60,747 bases of DNA from an uncultured Clostridium sp. (GTDB lineage: Bacteria; Bacillota; Clostridia; Lachnospirales; Lachnospiraceae). Within the stretch, counting starts at the first letter, position 1. Every line of letters begins with the position of its first letter. A model generated the notes under the pieces. That model saw nothing but the letters and a program-made list of their open reading frames with translations, was not told the origin of the DNA and did no database searches. Positions 1 through 8,899 of this stretch are shown here, piece after piece. Both the position numbers and the translations under genes were made by a program. The stretch covers positions 1-60,747 of the forward strand of contig UQJF01000003.1 in NCBI GenBank assembly GCA_900541315.1. The letters are read 5' to 3'.

Positions 1-25
1 AAGCACGTAGCAATTCGGTATCAGA

Positions 26-49
26 GGGGTCAAAATACCTTTTGACCCC
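26..49 (-). terminator. Perfect hairpin downstream of the LspA-like gene
   Basis: A perfect 10-bp stem (GGGGTCAAAA / TTTTGACCCC) with a 4-base loop lies just beyond the stop of the minus-strand LspA-like gene. It has no clear U-tract on that strand, so it may be a terminator or one copy of a dispersed palindromic repeat. The window edge prevents judging what lies beyond. Confidence 0.4.
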
Positions 50-62
50 AACATCATCATAT

Positions 63-527
63 TCAGTCTTTCATGTCCTCTAACAGCTCTGCGGCCAGGA
101 AGACCAGACTGCCCAGAAACACAAAAATATCGCCAAGATTGAATATCACATTTTTAAGACGCTTAAACTCAATAGAAAAATAGTCCACTACATAACCTTT
201 TACCAGGCGGTCATACAGATTGCTGATGGCGCCTCCTAAAACCATGGAAAGGCCGATCTTCTGGGCCACACAGCCCTTTTTTGTAAAAAGAGCCGCCAGT
301 GCGCCTGCAGCTGCAGATGTGACCGCCAGGGGAATACCTTTTACAAGCTGGGGGCGCTCTTTCATAAAGCCAAAGGGAAAACCTGGATTATAGCTTTTAT
401 GAATGCGTATAAAACCTTTCGTGCCAGGAAGATCTCTGGGAAATTCTTCAGCGCCTTCCCGTTCTATTTCGTCTTTTATAAATAAGTCAAGAGCGGCAAT
501 GCCGCCTGTAAGCCATGGTAAGAACAT
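63..527 (-). CDS. lspA: Signal peptidase II (LspA) family protein
   Basis: The 154-residue product matches prolipoprotein signal peptidase, the membrane aspartyl protease that removes lipoprotein signal peptides. Seen directly are an N-x-G-x-x-F-G box near residues 47-53 and the two family aspartates in NLYDR (D106) and FNLGD (D133), with hydrophobic helices around 62-82, 90-104 and 132-147. Length is typical (about 150-165). The start at 527 follows GAAAGGACGG at good spacing; an upstream ATG at 572 has no ribosome binding site. The N-terminal region has more charged residues than classic LspA, so this may be a paralogue rather than the housekeeping enzyme. Confidence 0.8.
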   Translation of the reverse strand: MFLPWLTGGIAALDLFIKDEIEREGAEEFPRDLPGTKGFIRIHKSYNPGFPFGFMKERPQLVKGIPLAVTSAAAGALAALFTKKGCVAQKIGLSMVLGGAISNLYDRLVKGYVVDYFSIEFKRLKNVIFNLGDIFVFLGSLVFLAAELLEDMKD

Positions 528-763
528 ATTTTGGTCCGTCCTTTCTTGTAAGATCGACTTATGGATACACATTTTCCGTATTTTTCTGCCTGCTTTTATT
601 TTACTATAATCTCCCTATCACGTCCAGTTATACAGGCAATGTTCATAACCCTAAGATCCAGTACATTTCCATGAAAACAAGGGGCAGTACAGCCGCAATA
701 TACATATGATCCCCATTTATCCCATATACTTACAACAACACAGCTTTACAGAAAGGCACTTCC

Positions 764-2527
764 ATGCCCTCATGCACCTTAAATCCTGCTTCTGAAGAAG
801 TGGCAGACTTTATCTATCGCTTCGGCTCCCTGCAAAATAACCTCCGCGACCCGGAACAATTTCCCTGTGTAGACTATGTGAGCAATGATTATGCCATTTT
901 TTATACTCCTTTAAACGAAGCGCTTCCGGTCTCCCTGGAACGTTATCCTTACTACAGCATCCCCGGTCTTTTTACCCTTTTAGACGACTCTGCCATGGAA
1001 GCTTCCGGTATTCTGGCAGCTTTACAGACACCAGCTCTTTCTAATATGGGCAAAGGCGTTCTCGTCGGCATCGTAGATTCCGGCATTGACTATACCAGCC
1101 CTGCTTTCAGAAATGACGACGGCACCACCCGCATCCTTGGGATCTGGGATCAGACACTGCCGGAGGACACTTCTGTTCCGACTTCCGGTGTACCTGACTA
1201 TTATCCCATGGGCGGTGCTTCTTATGGAACGGAATTTACCAGAGAAGATATTAATTCAGCCCTTGCATCTGATGATCCATTTTCCCTTGTGCCGTCAAAA
1301 GATGCCAATGGCCACGGCACCTATTTAGCCGGCCTTGCAGCAGGAAGATCATTTCCCCTGCAAAATTTTACAGGTGCTGCCCCTATGTCAGACCTTGCCA
1401 TAGTAAAATTAAAGCCCGCAAAAAAATATCTGCGGGACTATTACCTGATCCCCGAAAAAGCAGATGCTTTTCAGGAAAACGATATTATGATGGGTATTAA
1501 ATACCTGCGGGTCCTTGCAGACCGGTTCCGCCAGCCCCTTGTTATACTTCTTGGTCTTGGAAGCAATTACGGCAGTCATACCGGCAGTTCCCCCTTAAGT
1601 CAGGTAGCCCAGAATTACGGGGGATTTTTCGGCATTGCCACTGTGATCGCAGCGGGAAACGAAACAGGGCTTGCCCACCACTACGCAGGAAGGCTTTCCG
1701 CTGACACCTCTTATGAGGATGTAGAACTGAGGGTTGGAAAAAAAGAAGCAGAACGGGGATTTATCCTGGAGCTGTGGTCCTCTGCCACAGAACTTTATAC
1801 AGTAGGCTTTGTTTCTCCCGGAGGAGAGCGGATCAACCGCATCCCTATTTTAGCTAACAATGAAACCAGGATCCCATTTTTACTGGAAAACACTACAGTC
1901 ACTGTAAATTATGAGCTGATCGAAGCAGGAAGTGGCAGCCAGCTGGTATCCATGCGCTTCGAAAAGCCCTCTGCAGGTATCTGGACGATCCGTGTATACA
2001 ATACACAGTTTCTCACAGGAGATTACCACATGTGGCTGCCGGTCCAGGGCTTTATCTCTGATGAAACAGTATTTTTAAAACCAGATCCATCCAATACCAT
2101 CACTGTACCTGGAAACTCCCGTCTCCCTATTACAGTAGGTGCATATGATCACAGGAATAACAGTATCTACATCCACTCCAGCCGCGGCTACATCAGCAGG
2201 GATTCTGTAAAACCGGATCTGGCAGCACCGGGAGTAGACGTACTTGGACCTGCCAATACCTCAGTCCATTCCGGTATCCTAAAAAACACACAGACATTCA
2301 CCCACCGCACCGGTACCAGCGCTGCCGCTGCTATTACTGCCGGAGCAGTGGCCAATCTTTTAAACTGGGGCATTGTAATGGGAAATTACCCCACAATGAG
2401 CGAAGCCTCTATTAAAAGCTACCTCATCCGGGGCGCATCCAGAAATCCGTCCCTTTCCTATCCCAACAGGGAATTTGGGTATGGTACTCTGGACCTGCTG
2501 CAGACCTTTCTCAAGTTGCGGGAATAA
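764..2527 (+). CDS. S8 family (subtilisin-like) serine peptidase
   Basis: This 587-residue subtilase carries an intact triad: Asp105 in GIVDSGIDY, His184 in NGHGTYLAG and Ser519 in GTSAAAA. A long insert (about 190-480) separates His and Ser and contains a beta-rich jelly-roll-like stretch, as in clostridial Csp-type peptidases. There is no signal peptide; residues 1-95 resemble a short prodomain. Known relatives process spore germination enzymes or act as secreted/surface proteases in gut clostridia; which applies here is not evident. The start has AGAAAGG upstream, and a perfect TATAAT at 605-610 with a poor -35 could be its promoter. It converges on the clpX-like gene with only 13 bases between stops. 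Confidence 0.88.
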   Translation: MPSCTLNPASEEVADFIYRFGSLQNNLRDPEQFPCVDYVSNDYAIFYTPLNEALPVSLERYPYYSIPGLFTLLDDSAMEASGILAALQTPALSNMGKGVLVGIVDSGIDYTSPAFRNDDGTTRILGIWDQTLPEDTSVPTSGVPDYYPMGGASYGTEFTREDINSALASDDPFSLVPSKDANGHGTYLAGLAAGRSFPLQNFTGAAPMSDLAIVKLKPAKKYLRDYYLIPEKADAFQENDIMMGIKYLRVLADRFRQPLVILLGLGSNYGSHTGSSPLSQVAQNYGGFFGIATVIAAGNETGLAHHYAGRLSADTSYEDVELRVGKKEAERGFILELWSSATELYTVGFVSPGGERINRIPILANNETRIPFLLENTTVTVNYELIEAGSGSQLVSMRFEKPSAGIWTIRVYNTQFLTGDYHMWLPVQGFISDETVFLKPDPSNTITVPGNSRLPITVGAYDHRNNSIYIHSSRGYISRDSVKPDLAAPGVDVLGPANTSVHSGILKNTQTFTHRTGTSAAAAITAGAVANLLNWGIVMGNYPTMSEASIKSYLIRGASRNPSLSYPNREFGYGTLDLLQTFLKLRE

Positions 2528-2540
2528 CAGAGAGATCGGT

Positions 2541-3998
2541 TTACATCTGACGCATCTGGATCAGAGGGCCGCCTTTCTTCTCCAGATAAGGTCTTGTGAC
2601 TACCACAGACCCAATATTCGGATCTTTTGGTATCTCATACATAATATCCAGCATAAATTCTTCCAGGATGGCCCTCAAAGCCCTTGCGCCGGTCCCACGC
2701 TTTAATGCTTCCTCTGCGATCCAGGAAAGGGCATCATCTTCAAACACCAGCTTCACCTCATCCAGCGCCAGAAGCTTCTCATACTGGAGCAGGATAGCAT
2801 TCTTTGGCTCCTTTAAAATACGGATCATCATATCCTTATCCAGCCCCTTTAAAGTAACAGTCACAGGCAAACGTCCTAAAAACTCCGGTATCATGCCAAA
2901 GGTGCGCAGATCTTCATTGGTCACATGGCTCAGGATATCAGGATCATTGTCATAGCTGTCTTTCAAAGCAGCTCCAAAGCCCATGGAAGACTTCCTGGTC
3001 AGGCGCTCCTTAATGATATTTTCCATATCAGGGAACGCGCCGCCACAGATAAACAGGATATTATCCGTATTTACAGTAGCCATAGGTGTCATGGCATTCT
3101 TCTGGTTGGAACCTACCGGCACTTCTACTGTACTGCCTTCCAGAAGCTTTAACAGCTCCTGCTGCACAGATTCGCCGCTTACATCCCTGGTGTTGGTCTG
3201 CTTTTTCTTGGCTATCTTATCGATCTCATCAATAAAGATAATACCTTTTTCCGCACGCTTTACATCATTTCCCGCAGCTGCTAAAAGCTTGGAAACAACA
3301 CTTTCAATATCATCGCCAATATATCCGGCCTCTGTAAGGGAAGTCGCATCTGCAATTGCCAGAGGCACATCTAAAAGCTTTGCCAAAGTCTTTACCAGAT
3401 AGGTTTTTCCGCTTCCTGTAGGTCCGATCATTAAAATATTGGACTTTTCGATCACAACACCATCCGGATCCGTTCCGCCTAAAAAGGCACGTTTATAATG
3501 GTTATAAACCGCCACAGCCATAACCTTCTTTGCCTTGTCCTGGCCAATCACATATTCATCCAGTTTTCCCTTGATAATATGGGGTGCCGGAATATCCTTC
3601 ATAGTCAGCTGCTTTTCCGGCTCCTTCTTCTTTTTTAATTTCTGCCGCTGGGGGATCTCATTTACCGGCGGCATCTGGGTGAGATCACTGAAATTCATGC
3701 CCATATAAGGCATATTTGGCATGTTTGGCATTTTAGAAAAATCCATACCGCCTTTTGTCACTGTATCAAAAGCCTTCTGCATACAGTCATGGCACAGGCA
3801 CATGCCACCTGGCATAGTTATCATCGGTCCCGCTTTGCTCTCCGGTCTGCGGCACATGTAGCAGATCTTTTCGTAATTATCTGCATTATCACTGCTGCCA
3901 TGAGCAGCCTTATCTTTATCCTGACTGCCATGGGCAGTCTTATCCTTATCCTGAATATCCTTCAGGTCTTCATCTTCAAAATTCTTATCTTCCACCAT
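2541..3998 (-). CDS. clpX: ClpX-family AAA+ unfoldase, divergent paralogue
   Basis: ClpX unfolds substrates and feeds them to ClpP. This 485-residue protein has a C4 zinc finger (C46, C49, C69, C72), Walker A GPTGSGKT (192-199), pore loop GYIG (225-228), Walker B FIDEID (255-260) and an MGF loop (339-341) at the ClpP-docking position. Oddities are an acidic N-terminal extension with two DKDKxAHGS repeats (residues 17-35), a Met/Pro-rich linker (about 89-112), and QKN in place of the RKH substrate-recognition loop. The start follows AAGGAG, which overlaps the end of htrA, so the two are co-transcribed. It is not beside clpP. I infer a second, specialised ClpX. Confidence 0.88.
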   Translation of the reverse strand: MVEDKNFEDEDLKDIQDKDKTAHGSQDKDKAAHGSSDNADNYEKICYMCRRPESKAGPMITMPGGMCLCHDCMQKAFDTVTKGGMDFSKMPNMPNMPYMGMNFSDLTQMPPVNEIPQRQKLKKKKEPEKQLTMKDIPAPHIIKGKLDEYVIGQDKAKKVMAVAVYNHYKRAFLGGTDPDGVVIEKSNILMIGPTGSGKTYLVKTLAKLLDVPLAIADATSLTEAGYIGDDIESVVSKLLAAAGNDVKRAEKGIIFIDEIDKIAKKKQTNTRDVSGESVQQELLKLLEGSTVEVPVGSNQKNAMTPMATVNTDNILFICGGAFPDMENIIKERLTRKSSMGFGAALKDSYDNDPDILSHVTNEDLRTFGMIPEFLGRLPVTVTLKGLDKDMMIRILKEPKNAILLQYEKLLALDEVKLVFEDDALSWIAEEALKRGTGARALRAILEEFMLDIMYEIPKDPNIGSVVVTRPYLEKKGGPLIQMRQM

Positions 3999-4006
3999 TT
4001 TTCTCC

Positions 4007-5284
4007 TTACTGCTTGCCACTTACCACAGTTCCCGGCAGTCCGGTCAGTGTTACAGGGATCTGTATTTCCTTATACTGGCCATCTTCCTGGCGCTGTACC
4101 AGCAATTCTATGGTTTCGCCTGCTTCATAGCCTTTTAAGAGCTTCTGCAATTCCTGCATGCTCTTTACAGTCATTCCATCTAATTTAGTAATGATATCCT
4201 TTTCCCTGAGCTGGGAATCAGCTGCCGCCCCGTCTTTCAGTATCTTGTATACATAAACACCCTTTGGCATACCAAAAGCAGCTGCTGCATCCTCATCCAC
4301 AGTAGTTCCCTGTATTCCCAGATAGCCCCGCTTTTCTTCCGCGACCTCAGAACGTGTTTTCCTGTTCATCAGTTCATCTAAAATATCCTGAACACCGGAA
4401 ACAGGAATGGCATAACCAATGCCTTCTACCTCTGTAGATGAATATTTAGCCGCATTAATGCCAATAACCTCTCCCTTCATATTCAGGAGAGCACCTCCGC
4501 TGTTTCCAGGATTAATAGCTGCGTCTGTCTGAAGCAGCACTCTTGCATTACCATCGGAAGTCTTTATTTCCCGGTTCAGCGCGCTTACATAGCCTACTGT
4601 AACAGACTGTCCATATCCAAGGGCATTTCCAATGGCGATCACTCCCTGACCAACCTTTAAGCCATCTGAATCTCCCAGCCTTGCAACTGATATCTTCTCT
4701 TTCGTTTCCTGTGGAATCTGATCCAACGGAACAGAAATAACTGCCAGATCTGTATCTGTGTCCGTTCCCTTTACAGCTGCATCTACTGCTGCATCATCCA
4801 CAAAGGTGATCTTTAAGGACACTGTATCCTGTACCACATGATTGTTAGTAACAATCAAAAGCTCTGTATCGTTTTCCCCGATAATAATACCGGAGCCGCT
4901 GCTTGGCACTTCATAGGACTGGCTTCCGCCTCCAAAAAACCAGCCAAATCCAAAATCCGGCATCTGGTAAACTGCTGTACTGGCAACTGCCACTACCGCA
5001 GGCATGGCCTCTTCTACCACCTGTGAAACATCTGTAGCCGGTGCCGGGACTGTTGGCGCTTCAGGAAGGATCCCCGGTACATTTCCACCTGGAAATGGCT
5101 CAGGCAGCAGTTCTTCTCCCTGTTCAGGCAGTTTCTCATCTGATGAAACAATGGCAAAAAACTGGGAAACCATTCCGGAAGATGCGATCTGTACACCTGT
5201 CATCACTGTTCCTGCCACAGTTCCAAAAAGGACTGCCGAAAGAACGATCCATGCCGTCTTTTTCAATAAACTGTTTTTCCTCAT
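4007..5284 (-). CDS. htrA: HtrA/DegP-type membrane serine protease with PDZ domain
   Basis: The 425-residue protein starts with a membrane anchor (about 10-35) and a Pro-rich linker (55-85), followed by a trypsin-fold domain with His149 (TNNHVV), Asp179 (DTDLAV) and Ser262 (GNSGGAL), then one PDZ domain (about 318-410) carrying a YLGIQG start. HtrA proteases degrade or refold damaged exported proteins at the outer face of the membrane. Length and order match Firmicutes HtrA. The clpX-like gene begins 8 bases after its stop, giving an envelope protease plus cytosolic unfoldase operon. Upstream lies a promoter with a perfect inverted repeat at the start site. Confidence 0.93.
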   Translation of the reverse strand: MRKNSLLKKTAWIVLSAVLFGTVAGTVMTGVQIASSGMVSQFFAIVSSDEKLPEQGEELLPEPFPGGNVPGILPEAPTVPAPATDVSQVVEEAMPAVVAVASTAVYQMPDFGFGWFFGGGSQSYEVPSSGSGIIIGENDTELLIVTNNHVVQDTVSLKITFVDDAAVDAAVKGTDTDTDLAVISVPLDQIPQETKEKISVARLGDSDGLKVGQGVIAIGNALGYGQSVTVGYVSALNREIKTSDGNARVLLQTDAAINPGNSGGALLNMKGEVIGINAAKYSSTEVEGIGYAIPVSGVQDILDELMNRKTRSEVAEEKRGYLGIQGTTVDEDAAAAFGMPKGVYVYKILKDGAAADSQLREKDIITKLDGMTVKSMQELQKLLKGYEAGETIELLVQRQEDGQYKEIQIPVTLTGLPGTVVSGKQ

Positions 5285-5320
5285 GTATGTTCGTCTTCCC
5301 TTCTTAAAAAACTAACGGAC

Positions 5321-5373
5321 ATGTCACCTGAGGGTGACATCATCATTTTATACTGAATCTATCATTTCAGCAA
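5321..5373 (-). promoter_or_regulatory. htrA promoter with perfect inverted repeat (putative operator)
   Basis: On the minus strand TTGCTG (5368-5373), a 17-base spacer and TAAAAT (5345-5350; overlapping TATAAA) form a plausible promoter. Immediately downstream, at the expected start site, is a perfect 8-bp inverted repeat ATGTCACC-ctca-GGTGACAT (5321-5340). This position suits repressor binding or an mRNA leader hairpin. It is not a CIRCE or CtsR box. Confidence 0.55.
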
Positions 5374-5390
5374 GTGCAGAATATGGAAGT

Positions 5391-5432
5391 AAAAAAAGAG
5401 ATCCCGCAGACCATACTTTCGCGGAATCTCTT
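5391..5432 (-). terminator. Rho-independent terminator of the LCP/glycan transcript
   Basis: Read on the minus strand, a 12-bp stem with one mismatch (5421-5432 with 5396-5407) and a 13-base loop is followed by a run of seven T. It lies about 60 bases past the LCP gene stop and separates that operon from htrA. Confidence 0.85.
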
Positions 5433-5491
5433 CATTTATCCTTTACAGCCCAGACATATGCCGGTCTATAACATCTATTCTCACACTCACA

Positions 5492-7243
5492 TCAGGCTGC
5501 CGGTACGATCATCGCTCCCGGACCGCCTGTATTCTCTTCCTGAATGCTGTTTTCAGGGCTGAACTGTGAAGCTGCTGTTGTCTCACGGCTTCCAGGACCA
5601 ACTGCTTTGGTTGCAGCCTCTGTTGTTGCCGCTTCTGTAGCAGGTGAAGGTGACAAAGTACCGCTTGGAACTGTAGGCTTTAAACCTTCACTGGATTCTC
5701 CCGGATGAGGCGCCTTTGTGGTCTCTCCCGGATGTGCCTGGCTGGTCTCACCTGGATGCAACGAGCTTTCAGAGCTGTGTCTGCTGGTCTGTGGAATATA
5801 ATCTTCCGGCGGATCGATCACATTTCCATCCTCATCTGTTTCATACTCAAAATCAGTTTCGCCGTCAATGATGCTCTCATCCACAGCTGAGGTGCTTTCA
5901 TTGTTCGTATCAGAAGAAGAGCTGCTTTCTGAATTATCCTTCTGTGTACTCTTTTCATCTGTTTTGGCTTCTGTTTCCTTTGGAGTATAACCACCACCGG
6001 TTCCAACATCACCAACTGGCTTTCCTTCCTTGTAAAGACCTGTGTCAGATGCGATCTGTGCACTGATCTTCTTTACCATATCACTTGGTGTGTAATTCTC
6101 ATCATTAAAGAGGAACTTATGAAGAGAGATCACGTTGCTCTCCAGTGTCTGCGGGATAACACAGTCACCCTTTTTCCCCATAGTCACATCACTTCTTGCC
6201 TCAGGGAATCCTGCTGTCTCTCCAATATGATAACGGGTCAGGTTCTTTGCTGCCGGGATCACATCATCCAGAGTGACACTGCTTAAGATCTGTGGGAATA
6301 CAACTTCCATTACATTATTAACAACTGAGAAATTTGCCTTTTTAAGCTTGTCAAAGCTTAACTGGATGATCTTTCTCTGACGTTCAGTTCTTGCAAAGTC
6401 TGTATCCATTTTCCTAAGACGTGCATAGGCAACTGCCTGGATGCCATCTAAATGGTTTGGTCCGGCGCTCTTTAACTGGTAAGAACCAACACCGGTAGAA
6501 TTTACAGTCTCTGTAATATAGGCATTGATATAGTAGAACTCTGCCTTGCTCAGCTCTACGTCCACACCGCCTAAAATATTAATAGCATCTGCCACTGCCT
6601 TCCAGTTAAAGGTAGCATAATCATCGATCTCCAGATCCAGGTTCCTATTTAAGGCCTCTACTGCCTGCTTTGGACCGCCTCTGAAATATGCCTGATTGAT
6701 CTTATTATAGCCGTTCTTATCATCCACGTTCAGATAAGTATCCCTAAAAAGGCTGACTAATTTAATCTCGCCGGTTTCCTGGTTGATATTGCAGATAATG
6801 ATAACGTCGGACATATTTCCTTTTCCAACAGAACTGTCACGGCTATCCACGCCAAACAGTGCTACCGTCCAGTAGCCCCTCATTGCCTGCTCTTTTTCCA
6901 TGGAAATATAGGGGTTAGTCATATCTGCCTTATTAAACTCTGTATCTGTCTGCATCAGAGACATCATACGCTTTCCATACCAGCCTGCGCCGATAAGGGC
7001 CAGGGCAATGATCTCGGCCACAATAAAAATGATAATCGTCCTTAAACGGCTCTTTCCGGCCCCGGCAGCTGTCCTGCTGCCTCTTCCTGTACTGCCTCTT
7101 CCTATGCTTCTTCCTGTGCTGTCTGTCCCTGAAGTTCTGCCTGTGCGTCCGGAAGATGGGTATTTCCTTCCTTCTTTTCTGCGGCTGCGTCCTCTTTTCA
7201 GTTCGTCATCCGTCTCAAATTCGTTGTCAAAATCGTGATTCAT
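5492..7243 (-). CDS. LytR-CpsA-Psr (LCP) family glycopolymer ligase
   Basis: LCP enzymes transfer lipid-linked glycopolymers onto peptidoglycan at the outer membrane face. A basic Ser/Gly/Arg-rich cytosolic tail (to about 66) precedes one membrane helix (69-86), then an LCP domain (about 120-300) with a conserved arginine in SLFRDTYL and the RTERQRKII segment. Residues after about 385 form a low-complexity Ser/Thr/Glu/Pro tail containing three HPGE repeats, probably wall-spanning. The ATG at 7243 is chosen because GAGGA sits 7 bases before it; the ATG at 7249 abuts the same site. It is the last gene of the glycan block and ends at a strong terminator. Confidence 0.9.
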   Translation of the reverse strand: MNHDFDNEFETDDELKRGRSRRKEGRKYPSSGRTGRTSGTDSTGRSIGRGSTGRGSRTAAGAGKSRLRTIIIFIVAEIIALALIGAGWYGKRMMSLMQTDTEFNKADMTNPYISMEKEQAMRGYWTVALFGVDSRDSSVGKGNMSDVIIICNINQETGEIKLVSLFRDTYLNVDDKNGYNKINQAYFRGGPKQAVEALNRNLDLEIDDYATFNWKAVADAINILGGVDVELSKAEFYYINAYITETVNSTGVGSYQLKSAGPNHLDGIQAVAYARLRKMDTDFARTERQRKIIQLSFDKLKKANFSVVNNVMEVVFPQILSSVTLDDVIPAAKNLTRYHIGETAGFPEARSDVTMGKKGDCVIPQTLESNVISLHKFLFNDENYTPSDMVKKISAQIASDTGLYKEGKPVGDVGTGGGYTPKETEAKTDEKSTQKDNSESSSSSDTNNESTSAVDESIIDGETDFEYETDEDGNVIDPPEDYIPQTSRHSSESSLHPGETSQAHPGETTKAPHPGESSEGLKPTVPSGTLSPSPATEAATTEAATKAVGPGSRETTAASQFSPENSIQEENTGGPGAMIVPAA

Positions 7244-7296
7244 GTACATTTCCTCATTGTAATGGTAACGGTTTTCGCTATGCGCTGTATCAGTGA

Positions 7297-8715
7297 TCAG
7301 TAGGCATTCTTATTAATAAAGCCCTTGAATATAGTCAGGAACATGATCTTAAAATCAAATCCCAGACTCCAGTTTTCAATATAATACAGATCGTGTTCGA
7401 TCCTCTTTGTAATAGAAGTATCACCCCTGTAACCATTGACCTGTGCCCATCCTGTAAGACCCGGTCTTACCTGGTGCTTGATCATATAACGTGGGATCTC
7501 TTCCTTAAACTTTTCTACAAAAAGAGGCCGCTCCGGTCTTGGGCCTACCAGACTCATATCCCCGATGAGGATATTAAAAAACTGAGGCATCTCATCAATG
7601 CTTGTCTTTCGTATAAAACGTCCAACCGGAGTAACCCGTGGATCATGTGGAGTAGTCCACTGCTTTTTCTCCTTGTTTGGATCCTGGACTTCCATGGAAC
7701 GGAATTTAAACATTTTAAAAGGACGGTTGTGCAGTCCGATGCGCTCCTGACTGTAAATGACCGGTCCCGGAGAAGTGATCTTGATCAGTGCTGCTGTGAT
7801 CAGCATAAGGGGTGAAAACAGAGTGATTCCAAAGAGTGCCCCGAAAATATCCACACAACGCTTTACCGTAGCATTAAATACATTGGTCAGCGGCACATGG
7901 CGGATATTGATCACAGGAAGTCCCTGAAGATCTTCCATATAAGGGATCGTAGGGATAATATTATTGTAATCCGGAATAAATTTCGTATGCACGCCGGATT
8001 TTTCACAGGCTGCTACGATCTGTTCCAGATTTGCGTACTCACCGATACTTAATGTAATAACGATCTCATCTAATGTATTGGCAGCAAGAAATGTCTCCAG
8101 ATCGGAGATCGGTCCTAAAACCGGGATCTTCTTATAAACATAGCCTGGATCTTTATGGTCATCCAGGATCCCCTGGATGTGGTATCCCCATTCCGGATTT
8201 AAGGATACCCGGTCAATAAAACCTTCTGCCGCACGGCTGTAACCGATCATAAGCACATGCTTCTGATTATAGCCATTGGTACGCAGAGAGCGTAAAAACA
8301 GACGGATCGCCAGTCTCTCTCCTGCCAGAAGAAGAATATTCAAAGCAAAAAACACCAGGAGCATTCTGGTCGAGAAATACCCCAGATGAACAATAAAGCT
8401 TCGTCCGCCGAAAAGGATCAGCGTAAAAAGCATCAGACCAATCACATTTGCCTTACAGATATTGGCAAATTCGACCCGTCTTCCCTGGATGCGTTTGGGT
8501 ACATACAGGTGAAAGCAGCCGTTTAAGATCAGATAAACAGGAACAATAAATATAAGAGCCACAAAATAAGGCCCCGGCTCAAGGGTGGCTCCCCTTAAAG
8601 GCACCACCTTACCGCTGACGATAATAAACCATGCCAGCACATAGGCTGCTGCTGTCACCATTGCATCCAGAAGCACCTGAACATGGTTCAGGCTTTTCTG
8701 GTTATCTTTAATCAT
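7297..8715 (-). CDS. Polyprenyl-phosphate sugar-1-phosphate transferase (initiating enzyme)
   Basis: The 472-residue protein has the WbaP/WcaJ architecture: about five N-terminal membrane helices, a Rossmann-like CoA-binding-type middle domain (about 140-250) and a C-terminal bacterial sugar transferase domain (about 275-472) with KFRSM, TSIDEMPQ, GDMSLVGPRPE and RPGLTGWAQV motifs. It moves a sugar-1-phosphate from an NDP-sugar to undecaprenyl phosphate, the first committed step of glycan assembly. It follows AAAGGTGA, lies 53 bases upstream of the LCP gene and probably has its own promoter near 8790. A second enzyme of this kind is at 34820-36238. The donor sugar cannot be read from sequence. 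Confidence 0.92.
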   Translation of the reverse strand: MIKDNQKSLNHVQVLLDAMVTAAAYVLAWFIIVSGKVVPLRGATLEPGPYFVALIFIVPVYLILNGCFHLYVPKRIQGRRVEFANICKANVIGLMLFTLILFGGRSFIVHLGYFSTRMLLVFFALNILLLAGERLAIRLFLRSLRTNGYNQKHVLMIGYSRAAEGFIDRVSLNPEWGYHIQGILDDHKDPGYVYKKIPVLGPISDLETFLAANTLDEIVITLSIGEYANLEQIVAACEKSGVHTKFIPDYNNIIPTIPYMEDLQGLPVINIRHVPLTNVFNATVKRCVDIFGALFGITLFSPLMLITAALIKITSPGPVIYSQERIGLHNRPFKMFKFRSMEVQDPNKEKKQWTTPHDPRVTPVGRFIRKTSIDEMPQFFNILIGDMSLVGPRPERPLFVEKFKEEIPRYMIKHQVRPGLTGWAQVNGYRGDTSITKRIEHDLYYIENWSLGFDFKIMFLTIFKGFINKNAY

Positions 8716-8750
8716 TGTATATCACCTTTTGTTGGATTCCTGGTCCGCTC

Positions 8751-8794
8751 ATTTTCCCGGTCGGGGAAAATAGCTGTTCATTCAAAACATTATA
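8751..8794 (-). promoter_or_regulatory. -10 element and inverted repeat before the sugar transferase gene
   Basis: On the minus strand a perfect TATAAT (8789-8794) is preceded by TG but has no convincing -35. Downstream of it in the leader is an 8-bp inverted repeat ATTTTCCC / GGGAAAAT with a 5-base loop (8751-8771). This suggests a separate, possibly controlled transcript for the transferase and LCP genes. Confidence 0.4.
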
Positions 8795-8851
8795 CATGAT
8801 ACATTCCCATTATTCCATAGCTTTTCTCTTAAAATTATAATAAAATTTGTG

Positions 8852-8884
8852 CTTCTTGTTTTCATGAATGATGGAAACAAGAAG
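8852..8884 (-). terminator. Hairpin after the GT2 gene, possible terminator
   Basis: A 14-bp stem with one mismatch (CTTCTTGTTT-CAT paired with ATG-AAACAAGAAG) starts 16 bases after the stop of the upstream GT2 gene on the minus strand. The following sequence is AT-rich but not a clean U-run, so read-through is likely. Confidence 0.5.
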
Positions 8885-8899
8885 ATGTAATGGCTGAAC

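Noticed and set aside
2596..3402. Plus-strand open frames antisense to clpX
   Set aside because: Shadow frames with Ser-rich composition; the minus-strand ClpX motifs are unambiguous.
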